64,000 bases of DNA from Croceivirga sp. (GCA_028284665.1 JANQRG010000042.1:171665-235664), one strand, 5' to 3'. Positions 54,017 through 62,261 are shown, counted from the stretch's first letter. The notes: generated by a model from the sequence alone, not told the origin. Numbers and translations are program-made.

Positions 54017-56308
54017 TTAATTTATTCGTTCAACCTCTTGGGCTCTTCTTTCCTTCAATTGGTCATCTACTCTTTTGGCCGCAAATGTTAAGCGCTGCGC
54101 AACTCCGGGACTTGCAAAATTTAACTGTGAGGAAATAAAGACGTCTTCAACAATTTTTTTGATATCCGCGTTAGGGGAGTGTTTGGCAACAATTAGTAAG
54201 GGGGAAGCTGTCCCTTGTCTTAAAGAGCCTCCACCTGTAGACGTAACTATGGCCCTATTCTTTCCCAATAGGACATAAGATCCTTCTAAAGCATTTTGGA
54301 TATTGTTCCGATTTTTTTCCCAGATTCTAATGCCCTTCCTACTGGTTTTATGATACTCTGCAAAATCAAAACTGAAATCCTTATTTAAGCTACCCTTTTC
54401 TTTAAGCTTCGAGATTACAGAAACTATTGCTTGATATTCTTCTTTGCAATCTTTTCCATCTCTCAATATCAAGAGATTGGATGGATTAGCTTTTTCAAGT
54501 TTATAACCAATTGAATTGAACAAGTTCATTAAATATTTCTCCAACAACACGTGGTTGATGGTTTCTTTGTTTTTAGGGTCATGTTTGGGATGTACCTGGC
54601 ATTGAAATAGCGGCACATTTGTGTTTTCATTATAAAGCATTAGTGAAAGGCCAAAGTGCGAGGATTTTTCACTCACATCAATCACCAATTGCATATCATA
54701 ATTCAAAACTGGGGACATTATATAAGGAACGCATCCAAGTTGTTCAACAACATCATAAGCAGTAAACTCAATATAGGATTCCCAATTCTTAATTCCTTTG
54801 CCTCTGAAATTATTGGAAAAACCTCTATATTTTTTTTCTAACTCTCTAGAAGTAGCACGTTTTATTCTCCATCCTTTAAGCTCCCTGCTAATATGATAAT
54901 ACGTAGCTGGGTCGTGATTGTCAAAAATAAACAGTACCATTCCGGTTTCTGCTTCATCTCTCAATTGATAGGCGGCTTCAAGAATAGTGTCGTATGGTTT
55001 TGTAATAACAGGTTCAACAGGAATATTTGTTAATTCTGCGACACGTTGACAAATATCATCAGCATATTTTTCAATTATTTGATTATTGAGACCGCTTGGA
55101 TAGGTGACAATTATTTGTCGTTCCATTTGAGGGGGCACATGATAGCACCCTTTTGAGTTTATCCACCTTTTGCGCTTTTTAAAGTGGTTTTGATATTCAT
55201 AGCTAGTAGTTGAAGCAGGTGCAGAAAGTACCGAAGTTTCTCCGAATTTCAAATCAGGTAATGGAATTGTTCCCCCTTTGTCATGTGCTGGACAATAGTA
55301 ATTGTTCTGTAATTTGCGAAATCCCTTCCCGAATGGAAAGTCCCCCAATTTATCCCAAAACCGCTCTGTCAATAGACGCTCTCTCTCTTTTGGTGCAATT
55401 TTGTCCAAATTCTTCATTCCATTTGGCAACATATTGTTCATCACACGTAAATAAAGCCTGTTTGCAGGGACATCGACGGGACCACTCATCATTGGAAATG
55501 AAACCTTGGCAACACGATCCGTAGATTCCACTTCAAAATGCGGATAACGTTCTTTGAAATAGTCATAAGGATTGTCATATTCCCGTCCTCCGTTAATTTT
55601 AAAGGAATGGCCATCAAGAAGTGTAGTATCTTTATAATACTTAACAAAATAACATTTCACTTTTTTGTTTGGACCATCATACATTAAAGTCCCTTTCTGC
55701 TCACCCTGTCTCCCTGAAAGATTCTTGAACCTCTCTTCGTGTCCGCTGCTGAAATAGTCATCTACCGTGAGATTTGTAAAGAAAGCTGTGCTTACGTCGA
55801 CTGAGAACCCCAGACCAACACCTTCCACGATTACTTCAGAGATTTCATACTTTCGAAAAGCATCAATGTCGGGGTATTCTCTGTTATCTGCAGGTAGTGG
55901 TTCTTTCTCAAAAAATATCCTTGGACTGTCCAATCTCCAAAACGCTGAGTTTTGATTCAAGTGTAATAGTAAGCTTCGTTTGTACAAATCCGCAATTAAT
56001 TGTTGATGCTCTTTTATAGAGAAACTCAACACTAGCCGAGTATCATCGGTCAGGGGTGTAACTGTCCAATTATCTATAGTTATTGACTTCGCCGGAACAT
56101 TGTCATATTGATAAATAAGAACTTGTTGCTTGCCTTTTTCAATTGAATTAGGCGTGGCAGCTATATTATATCGCCTTCCTATTTGACCGCATACTGCCTG
56201 AATTTGTTTAGGGTTTAACTCATTTCCCTTTAGGGTTATGCGCTTGGCGAATAACTTAAGGTCTGGCCCAAATTCAACTATTTTAATGTTTGTTTCTATC
56301 ATAGCCAA
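54017..56308 (-). CDS. Long prokaryotic Argonaute with probable catalytic PIWI domain
   Basis: A 763-residue Argonaute. The N domain is followed by a PAZ-like region (about 160-290: LGFSVDVSTAFFTNLTVDDYF, later YDYFKERYPHFEV). MID (about 395-535) has IFDNHDPATYYHISRELKGW and YDVVEQLGCVPYIMSP. PIWI follows. The PIWI strands give Asp544 (LVIDVS), Glu582 as probable glutamate finger, Asp617 (LILRDGKD) and Asn730 (SQLNFASPG). Their spacing resembles the DEDX tetrads of TtAgo and MpAgo, so this looks like a slicer with Asn in fourth position. The end, RLTFAAKRVDDQL, matches the usual C-terminal helix. Guide and target type (DNA or RNA) cannot be read from sequence. It lies in a five-gene operon. 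Confidence 0.92.
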   Translation of the reverse strand: MAMIETNIKIVEFGPDLKLFAKRITLKGNELNPKQIQAVCGQIGRRYNIAATPNSIEKGKQQVLIYQYDNVPAKSITIDNWTVTPLTDDTRLVLSFSIKEHQQLIADLYKRSLLLHLNQNSAFWRLDSPRIFFEKEPLPADNREYPDIDAFRKYEISEVIVEGVGLGFSVDVSTAFFTNLTVDDYFSSGHEERFKNLSGRQGEQKGTLMYDGPNKKVKCYFVKYYKDTTLLDGHSFKINGGREYDNPYDYFKERYPHFEVESTDRVAKVSFPMMSGPVDVPANRLYLRVMNNMLPNGMKNLDKIAPKERERLLTERFWDKLGDFPFGKGFRKLQNNYYCPAHDKGGTIPLPDLKFGETSVLSAPASTTSYEYQNHFKKRKRWINSKGCYHVPPQMERQIIVTYPSGLNNQIIEKYADDICQRVAELTNIPVEPVITKPYDTILEAAYQLRDEAETGMVLFIFDNHDPATYYHISRELKGWRIKRATSRELEKKYRGFSNNFRGKGIKNWESYIEFTAYDVVEQLGCVPYIMSPVLNYDMQLVIDVSEKSSHFGLSLMLYNENTNVPLFQCQVHPKHDPKNKETINHVLLEKYLMNLFNSIGYKLEKANPSNLLILRDGKDCKEEYQAIVSVISKLKEKGSLNKDFSFDFAEYHKTSRKGIRIWEKNRNNIQNALEGSYVLLGKNRAIVTSTGGGSLRQGTASPLLIVAKHSPNADIKKIVEDVFISSQLNFASPGVAQRLTFAAKRVDDQLKERRAQEVERIN

Positions 56309-56314
56309 TATATT

Positions 56315-57250
56315 TTAGTTTTGGCAGACCTCTTGAAACGGGCAGAGGTCACAAATCTTTTGTTGATTACATTTCGTGAAAGCATCTGAAATAGCTTCAT
56401 TTCCAAATTCATGTAAGCCTCTCATTATTTCAACATCCTGCAAGATTCTAGTACGTGCACGGAAAAGGTGCTTTTCGGAGAACTCCAATTCCTCAACCTT
56501 ATCTTCTTGTAAGTAAGCTTTTTGAATACTAATCTGGTCAAGGGACAATCCTTCTTTTTCAATCATCCATAGAGCATAGGTCAACAACTGCAGGCTTGTG
56601 TCTTGGTATTCTATTTTGCCTGTTTTCCAATCTGCAATTATGGTTTTATCATTCTCTTTAAAGGCTACATCAATTTGACCATCAATTTTTGTGCTATCAT
56701 CAAGACTAAATGATGCTCTTCTTTCAATTAGTGCCCCATGTTTAGACGCTCCACTTTTAAGGTGATCAAATTTTTCCGATTCGTAGAAGTTAGTGAGGTT
56801 ATTTTCAATTTTGGTTTCGATCTCCTCTTTTAACTCGGAAAGCTCTACTTTGGAATAATAAACCTCCTTTAAGACATCTGGGGGGTAAAGGCGGACGTCG
56901 CTAATACCATCCCTTAAATTTTCGGAAAATAGTATTGATTCACTTAAAAGTTTTTTACTCCATCCATTTAACCTATTCAAATCCCATTCATCCCCATCCC
57001 TTCTTTTTTTCAAATAGGTGGCAATTACAGTGTGAATAATACTTCCACTTACAAGATGCTTATTAGATAGTTTGCTCAAAAAAATTAGCGTTTCTTTAGA
57101 GCCTTCGTTCAATGCCTTGCGCTTCTTTGAGCCATAATATTGGTAATAATATTTTCTAGGGCATTGTCGAAGGGTTCCTATTTTGGAAAATGACCAAGCA
57201 ATCTTTTCCTGAGGAGCATCGACTAATCTATTGAACAAATCGTATTGCAT
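56315..57250 (-). CDS. Cas4/RecB-like PD-(D/E)XK nuclease with Fe-S cluster
   Basis: A 311-residue PDDEXK_1-type nuclease. Motif residues are His73 (GSIIHTVI), Asp194 (DGQID), Asp207-x-Lys209 (IADWKTG) and the Q-x3-Y motif Q221/Y225. Cys30 (LRQCPRKYYYQY) and a C-terminal Cys300-x2-Cys303-x5-Cys309 set match the 4Fe-4S ligands of Cas4 and AddB. No cas1 or cas2 is present, so this is not a CRISPR adaptation gene. Placed 6 nt before the Argonaute gene, it could generate or trim guide DNA, or degrade targets; this is inference. Its ATG directly abuts the regulator's TAG. Confidence 0.92.
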   Translation of the reverse strand: MQYDLFNRLVDAPQEKIAWSFSKIGTLRQCPRKYYYQYYGSKKRKALNEGSKETLIFLSKLSNKHLVSGSIIHTVIATYLKKRRDGDEWDLNRLNGWSKKLLSESILFSENLRDGISDVRLYPPDVLKEVYYSKVELSELKEEIETKIENNLTNFYESEKFDHLKSGASKHGALIERRASFSLDDSTKIDGQIDVAFKENDKTIIADWKTGKIEYQDTSLQLLTYALWMIEKEGLSLDQISIQKAYLQEDKVEELEFSEKHLFRARTRILQDVEIMRGLHEFGNEAISDAFTKCNQQKICDLCPFQEVCQN

Positions 57251-57592
57251 CTATTTAAGTTGTTTTAACATGTCAGAAAGCCTTAGCCAGTCATCATCAG
57301 AAAGCTTCATGTCCTGAGCTTCGTTGAGAAAGCGAATGGCACCAACACTGGAACCAATAACCTCCTTTATTTCACTACTTACTTTTCCAGAACGTGCTAG
57401 CAACACTTCATTAGGAATGTCAAGAATCTGACATATTTTAATGATAGTTTCCGCAGAAGGAGGTGGTAATCGGTCGTTTTCGATTTTGCTGATGTATGAA
57501 AAATCGACACCTACTTTGTCAGCAAGCTCCCTTTGACTAATACTTTTATCCCTTCTGACTTGTTTCAAAGTCTCTCCAAAAGTTGTTTTCAT
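57251..57592 (-). CDS. XRE-family transcriptional regulator of the Argonaute operon
   Basis: About 113 residues from ATG 57592; the frame opens five codons earlier at 57607. The N-terminal HTH_3 domain reads LKQVRRDKSISQRELADKVG, then DFSYISKIENDR and TIIKICQILDIP. A C-terminal extension of about 45 residues (SSEIKEVIGSSVGAIRFLN, LSDDDWLRLSDMLKQL) resembles the tail of SinR/phage-type regulators. Two identical inverted repeats precede the gene, indicating autorepression. It is the first gene of the operon. Confidence 0.9.
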   Translation of the reverse strand: MKTTFGETLKQVRRDKSISQRELADKVGVDFSYISKIENDRLPPPSAETIIKICQILDIPNEVLLARSGKVSSEIKEVIGSSVGAIRFLNEAQDMKLSDDDWLRLSDMLKQLK

Positions 57593-57608
57593 GAGACAAA
57601 TATACAAA

Positions 57609-57651
57609 TGTTGAGTTGATACTCAACACAATGTTGACTTTTTTATCAACA
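57609..57651 (-). promoter_or_regulatory. Doubled TGTTGA-N8-TCAACA operator
   Basis: Two perfect inverted repeats with the same half-sites and spacing lie just upstream of the XRE gene: TGTTGA-N8-TCAACA at 57609-57628 and 57632-57651. Their starts are 23 bp apart, about two helical turns. The first lies only 17 bp from the start codon and would overlap the promoter and ribosome-binding region. Cooperative binding by the XRE protein is the likely use. Confidence 0.75.
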
Positions 57652-57977
57652 TTATTTGCTTTTCACTGTTAATAACAATGCTACGAGTAATTTTTCCTAA
57701 GGTTTCTAGCAGGTTTCAAAATCCACTCCCAAATCTTACCATAACTTACCTTGCGCTGGTACTTGTTTCGATTTTATAGCGTCCAGATAGGTAAGCGTTT
57801 GGTAAAATCGGAATAGGGTGCATTTCTTATGTTGAACATGATTTATGACTTTCCAAAAATCTCTGATTTATCTTGAATATTTTTTAAGAAAGCCTTCCTA
57901 TCCAAGTTAAAATTTCCCTCTGAGCCCCTTGACGATAGCTACCTTATAATTTGAAGTTTGTAGGCAATTCAAGATGT

Positions 57978-58028
57978 GTCTTTGTTGCCACAAAAGACAA
58001 TCTTGCTTTGCTCCCGAAGGTCGCAAAG
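57978..58028 (+). other. Candidate oriT / mob promoter region with inverted repeats
   Basis: Just before mobC, GTCTTT/AAAGAC (57978-57998) and CTTTGC/GCAAAG (58006-58028) form two inverted repeats. Transfer origins of small mobilizable Bacteroidota elements often lie next to mob genes and contain such repeats. No nick site can be identified by eye. The rest of the 57652-58035 spacer shows nothing recognisable. Confidence 0.35.
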
Positions 58029-58035
58029 AGAAAAA

Positions 58036-58332
58036 ATGAAAAGGGATTATATCAAATTTAGATGTAGTATTTATGAAAAGAAGGTGCTTAAAAAGAGAGC
58101 AAAAAGAGCAGGCATTTCCCTTTCAGAATACTGTCGTAGTTCAGCATTTGGCAATAACATCATCGAACGTTTGACCGAAGAACAGTTGGAGCATTATGCC
58201 ATGTTGGTCAAATACAAGAACAACTTTACAAGGATTGGCAATATGTTTAAAAAGCGAAATCCCAAACTGGCAAAGGAAGTGGAACACCTAGCAGAAGAAA
58301 TCAGAAAACATCTCTACAATTTCAAGAAATGA
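58036..58332 (+). CDS. MobC-like mobilization protein
   Basis: About 98 residues from ATG 58036 (MKRDYIKFRCSIYEKK). ATG 57976 is less likely, as it would place the inverted repeats inside the gene. The ribbon-helix-helix-like start followed by KKRAKRAGISLSEYCRSSAFG and a C-terminal helix (LVKYKNNFTRIGNMFK) is typical of relaxosome accessory proteins of the MobC type. It binds at oriT and assists the relaxase. Its stop overlaps the relaxase ATG by 4 nt. Confidence 0.85.
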   Translation: MKRDYIKFRCSIYEKKVLKKRAKRAGISLSEYCRSSAFGNNIIERLTEEQLEHYAMLVKYKNNFTRIGNMFKKRNPKLAKEVEHLAEEIRKHLYNFKK

Positions 58333-59198
58333 TAGGCAAGGGCAAATCCATATCACATACAAAAGCATCCATCGGCTATGGATGGAGCCAAGAGAAGAGC
58401 GCAGAAGTTATCCATAGTCAACATTTAGCAGGACGGACTCCATGGGAAATCACTGGAGAGTTTAAAATCATACAAGAGCAGAACAGAAGATGTAAGAACA
58501 ACACCCTCAGTTTTGTATTGAGCCCTACAATCGAAGATGGTAAAAACCTAAGTCAAGAGAAACTCAAAGAACTCACGCAAAGGTTTGTCAAACTAATGGA
58601 CCTTAAAAACAATCAGGCAATTGCTTTTGTACATCGAGACAAAGAACATATCCATATTCATTTATATGTCAATCGAATTGGTTTTGACGGAAAGGCTTAC
58701 AAAGACAATTTTATTGGAAAACGTAGTCAATTGGCCGCCCAAGAAGTTGCTAAAGAAATGGGTCTAACCACTGTAATAGAGGTGCAACAGGAAAAGTCGA
58801 ATGAGATAAAACGGATTCGGAATCAAATTAAGCAAATCCATAACAAGGCAATGGGAGAAAACAAACCAAAGGATTTTGACCAATACATCAAGTACATGAA
58901 GAGATACAAGGTAAAGGTCATTCCTTATATCAACAAGTCGAACAAATTGCAAGGGTTTCGATTTGAGTACCAAGGCCAAAATCTAAAGGGCAGTGAGGTA
59001 CACCGTTCAATGTCCATTAACAACTTGGCCATTCAACTATCTAAGAACAATGAAAGAGGCATTCTCCTAAAAGGCACAAATGCTGTCCAGCTTATGGGAA
59101 AGGCCGTGGAGCTAGGTGCCAACATAGCCCTTCACCTTGCTAAAAAAATAGTCAAGAAAACCATCAAAAAGGGATTGGAAACGGGCATAGGAATATAA
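58329..59198 (+). CDS. Relaxase/mobilization nuclease (MobB-type)
   Basis: A 289-residue relaxase-domain protein. The metal-binding histidine motif is HIHIHLYVNRI (near residue 110), preceded by AIAFVHRDKEH. The N-terminal part has SFVLSPTIEDGKNLS. It is relatively short, as in mobilizable (non-self-transmissible) Bacteroidota elements. It nicks oriT and pilots the strand in conjugation using another element's transfer machinery. No type IV secretion genes are present in the window. Confidence 0.9.
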   Translation: MIGKGKSISHTKASIGYGWSQEKSAEVIHSQHLAGRTPWEITGEFKIIQEQNRRCKNNTLSFVLSPTIEDGKNLSQEKLKELTQRFVKLMDLKNNQAIAFVHRDKEHIHIHLYVNRIGFDGKAYKDNFIGKRSQLAAQEVAKEMGLTTVIEVQQEKSNEIKRIRNQIKQIHNKAMGENKPKDFDQYIKYMKRYKVKVIPYINKSNKLQGFRFEYQGQNLKGSEVHRSMSINNLAIQLSKNNERGILLKGTNAVQLMGKAVELGANIALHLAKKIVKKTIKKGLETGIGI

Positions 59199-59218
59199 AC
59201 AACAATAAAAGGATTATT

Positions 59219-59686
59219 ATGAAAAAGATGGACGAAATTATGGAACTGCTAACTGAGGAAATTGAAGGATTCAACCGTTCGATTGGAAAACTGGAAGAGT
59301 TATCTAAAAAATGGGATAGCCTTAATATAAAGGCCGATTCCTCCAATATAGAATATTATATTAAGGATTTCCTACGACAACAGGGAAGGATACTCGAAAT
59401 CTACAAAAAGAGGACTGTGGAAACCAACCTAAGAATTAAATCAGCTACTTTGGTTCCGAGATGGCTCATTACACTATGTTGCATCGCAATATGTACCTTA
59501 ATGCTGACCTTAGGATATTTTGGGTATCATTTCATTCAATTTGAGAAAATTAAAGAGGAGGCTTTTGGAAAGGGTAGGGAAGGGGCCATTTTTGAACTAA
59601 GGGGCTATTTTGAAGACCACCCGATTATTTATAGCGATTTTCAAAAGTGGGCCAAAAAGAAAGATTCCGTTTCTCGTCAAGAGTAG
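59219..59686 (+). CDS. Membrane-anchored coiled-coil protein of the mob operon
   Basis: A 155-residue protein with an N-terminal coiled-coil-like region (IMELLTEEIEGFNRSIGKLE), one membrane helix (WLITLCCIAICTLMLTLGYF) and a short charged C-terminal domain. Small proteins of this layout commonly follow relaxase genes in Bacteroidota elements. I recognise no named family. It lies 20 nt after the relaxase gene and is presumably co-transcribed. Confidence 0.75.
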   Translation: MKKMDEIMELLTEEIEGFNRSIGKLEELSKKWDSLNIKADSSNIEYYIKDFLRQQGRILEIYKKRTVETNLRIKSATLVPRWLITLCCIAICTLMLTLGYFGYHFIQFEKIKEEAFGKGREGAIFELRGYFEDHPIIYSDFQKWAKKKDSVSRQE

Positions 59687-59697
59687 GTTGCGCCCTA

Positions 59698-59745
59698 TCG
59701 GGTTTTTGCTGCACGCTTATCTGCCGGAACACTACAAAAACCCGA
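59698..59745 (+). other. Long inverted repeat after the mob operon (terminator or oriT candidate)
   Basis: TCGGGTTTTTG (59698-59708) and CAAAAACCCGA (59735-59745) are perfect 11-base inverted arms around a 26-base loop. The loop is longer than in a typical intrinsic terminator and no clean T-run follows, so a relaxase-related site is also possible. Confidence 0.45.
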
Positions 59746-59831
59746 CAGGATCCATGCGCAAAAGTTAAGGGTAAGGATTTGGGGTTGACTTAGCCTAGTT
59801 CATAATTAAATGAATACCTGAATTAAACAAC

Positions 59832-60899
59832 TTACTGAGGTTTTATTATGTGACTTAACAACTCATCATAGTAGTTTGCTTCCATTTCATTCCCCGTGTC
59901 ATTACTCTTGGCCCTAACGATCAATTCTTTGCTTCCTCTAATTTCAATGGTGACAGTTACACTTGCCTCTCCTGCCGCTTTCTTCGGAAGGTCACTAATA
60001 AGAAACTTTCCTAGTCTTACATTTTTATTGGCTACTTCACTTTCTCCTTTGTAGGTTTCAATTGCCATTTGGGTTTGATTATTGCTCACTGTAAAATAGT
60101 TGTGTGACAACTTGCATGGAATAGGAGTGTCTTTAGGTATTATACAAGAAAACATTCCGTCTGTTCCGTTCAATCTACACTTTATACCTATGGAATTTGA
60201 GGTGACAGGAATTATAACGTCCAAATTCTGTTGACTCTGGTGTTGCCTTTCTAATATGGGTTTTTCAACGATAGGAAGCGATTTAAGGCTGTTGTATTCT
60301 TTCCATACCATAGCATTATTCGGGATAAGCTTTTTCGCTTGCTCTAAATAAATGGGTGAAGCATTTTGCTTCCCTCTATAAAATAAATCGAGCCCTACAT
60401 AATTTCTAGCTGAAAAAAAACCGCCAAGCTCGACTTCATCTAAAGAGATTTTATGCACCGTTGACACCTTTTCCAATTTAGAGACTAATGCATCAAATTC
60501 ACTGGTGAAAGCCTTTAATAACTCTGGTTTTTCATCCAGTTTAACAAGATTCTCAAAATTTCTATCTTCAGCATAATAAGTCCAATTATAAGACCCAGTA
60601 AACAAAATTCGATTGTCGATTATGCAAAATTTATGATGCATCGGATTCTCTTCTTTCCCGTAATATAAATTCCCTCCGGAATCAACAAATTCCTGAAAAT
60701 TCAGTCCAAAATCACCATTATTTATGTAGTCATCAATAATAATCAAAGTAACATCTATTCTTTCTTCCAGTTTCCTTAAAAGAACCTCAAACAAATCATG
60801 ATTGGTAAACCATGCAACTGCTATTTTCAATTCATTTTCCGCAGTGTTAATCGATGAAATCAACTCTTTTCTAATATTACTGAAATATGCCCTTTCCAT
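59832..60899 (-). CDS. Phospholipase-D-type protein fused to an Hsp70 substrate-binding domain
   Basis: A 355-residue two-domain protein. Residues about 5-135 form one PLDc_2 unit with an HKD motif (H88-x-K90-x4-D95, MHHKFCIIDNRILFTGS) and the following ENLVKL strand. A helical linker precedes residues about 227-340, which read like the beta subdomain of the DnaK substrate-binding domain: SIGIKCRLNGTDG, KDTPIPCKLSHNYFTVSNNQT, YKGESEVANKNVRLGKF, and VTVTIEIRGSKELIVRAKSNDTG. No Hsp70 ATPase domain is encoded. A nuclease or phospholipase that recognises unfolded or exposed peptide is a possible reading. It stands alone, divergent from the DUF4365-type gene. Confidence 0.88.
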   Translation of the reverse strand: MERAYFSNIRKELISSINTAENELKIAVAWFTNHDLFEVLLRKLEERIDVTLIIIDDYINNGDFGLNFQEFVDSGGNLYYGKEENPMHHKFCIIDNRILFTGSYNWTYYAEDRNFENLVKLDEKPELLKAFTSEFDALVSKLEKVSTVHKISLDEVELGGFFSARNYVGLDLFYRGKQNASPIYLEQAKKLIPNNAMVWKEYNSLKSLPIVEKPILERQHQSQQNLDVIIPVTSNSIGIKCRLNGTDGMFSCIIPKDTPIPCKLSHNYFTVSNNQTQMAIETYKGESEVANKNVRLGKFLISDLPKKAAGEASVTVTIEIRGSKELIVRAKSNDTGNEMEANYYDELLSHIIKPQ

Positions 60900-61223
60900 T
60901 GTATTTTACCATTTATCGTTTTTACTAATTACGGGAGTTGTCATCTCCAGAGCTATAAGGAAGTTATCAACTATTGTTTTGCTTTGTATGTAAGGGGCAA
61001 GCTTTCTTCTTTAAAATAATAAGAAAATAAAGACCAGTGACCATAATTTACATAAATATAAATAGTACTTTTTTTGTCGATTTTTCTACATTTAGAAAAA
61101 GGGAATTTCCATAATTTAAATAAATTGACTCTGTTCGTGATTTCATCAATTCGTTGAAGGGTCTTTTTATCTTATCATAACCTCCGCTGTTAAAAGGCGT
61201 TTTTGAAACATTGGATGTAGTTA
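60900..61223. other. Intergenic region between divergent cargo genes
   Basis: 324 nt of AT-rich DNA between the PLD-Hsp70 gene and the DUF4365-type gene. It must carry both promoters. I see no other feature that I can support. Confidence 0.4.
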
Positions 61224-62261
61224 ATGAAAATCCGCAATATCGATACTCAAGGAATAGGTCAAAGGGCATATACTTATGCCCAAACTATAATTCAGGATTC
61301 CGGTCATTTGATTCAAGCAGTGGATGGTAATACTGATATTGGTATTGACGGTTACATAAGAATTCGTAAGCGTACAAGGCTAAGAAAGATCGAACAAGAC
61401 ACCGAAGTTGTATATGAAAATTGGGTTGACACGGGGAACTTAGTGGGTATACAAATAAAAGGGGTCTCAAAAATTCCCCTATCTGGTTCAAACTCATACT
61501 ATATTGCCAAAGGTAATAAGGCGGTTTTCGGAGTGAATTTTCACTCAAAGAAAAAACTAGATGCAAAAAAAACCGTATGGAAGAATTTTGTAGGCCCAAT
61601 AATCTTGGTTTTTGTAGACCTCAAAACAAAAGTGGCTTGGTGGACCGATTTATTAGATGAAACATCCTATGACAGAAATGGATACTCTATATTAATTAAA
61701 AAAGATCAAGTTTTTGATTCAAATTCTTTTGGTAAAATTAAACGTTTAGGTAAAGAATTGTTTGGGACTTCTGAGCTTATAACCATTAAAGCACAAAATG
61801 GTCCTTTTAATCTTCTTCGTGTAAAAAATCTGAAAGAATCAGCAAAAGAGATTTACAAAAGTTTTGGTGGTAAAGGAGATTTGCCATTTCCCTCCACTAT
61901 AAACCCGAGTCTAGGGGAAATAAGATTTTCTCGTAGCGGTTGGAAACATATGACTAGGCTCAATCGTCGGCAAATGAGAATTATTAACTCATTGATATTG
62001 ATTGGAATAGGTAGAGAGATATGCCTCAAAGTTCCAAAGTATACAAAAGTGAAAAAAGGATTAGTCAGAGAAACAAAGCAGTACATAAAAAAAGTAGAGT
62101 TTCTTACCTTAAGAGCTAATGTGGAATTCAATTTTAGACAAAAGAGTATAGTTCAAGTAGTTCTAAGAAGAGTAAGAAAATTTGATAAGATAAATCCAGA
62201 TAGGAAAATTCCAGACAAAATATACTTTCACTCTGTCTATGAACCGTATAGAAAAGAATAA
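61224..62261 (+). CDS. DUF4365-type protein (putative PD-(D/E)XK nuclease fold)
   Basis: A 345-residue protein whose first 150 residues resemble DUF4365: GQRAYTYAQTIIQDSG, NTDIGIDGYIRI, then LVGIQIKGVSK, followed by a shielding strand LVFVDLKTKVAWWTDL. The D-G...Q-x-K arrangement is that of restriction-endonuclease-like folds. The C-terminal half (SGWKHMTRLNRRQMRII; YTKVKKGLVRETKQYIKK) is basic and could bind nucleic acid. I recognise no named defence system. It is cargo of the integrated element, close to the integrase end. Confidence 0.75.
   Translation: MKIRNIDTQGIGQRAYTYAQTIIQDSGHLIQAVDGNTDIGIDGYIRIRKRTRLRKIEQDTEVVYENWVDTGNLVGIQIKGVSKIPLSGSNSYYIAKGNKAVFGVNFHSKKKLDAKKTVWKNFVGPIILVFVDLKTKVAWWTDLLDETSYDRNGYSILIKKDQVFDSNSFGKIKRLGKELFGTSELITIKAQNGPFNLLRVKNLKESAKEIYKSFGGKGDLPFPSTINPSLGEIRFSRSGWKHMTRLNRRQMRIINSLILIGIGREICLKVPKYTKVKKGLVRETKQYIKKVEFLTLRANVEFNFRQKSIVQVVLRRVRKFDKINPDRKIPDKIYFHSVYEPYRKE

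Noticed and set aside
56315..57250. A CRISPR locus suggested by the Cas4-like protein
   Set aside because: No repeat-spacer array and no cas1, cas2 or effector genes are present. The nuclease is coupled to the Argonaute gene instead.
57251..57592. A toxin-antitoxin reading of the XRE protein and its neighbours
   Set aside because: The XRE gene is followed by a nuclease and an Argonaute rather than a small toxin; an operon regulator explains it better.
58329..59198. A self-transmissible conjugative element
   Set aside because: Only relaxase and accessory genes are present. There is no coupling protein or type IV secretion gene between the ends, so it is at most mobilizable.
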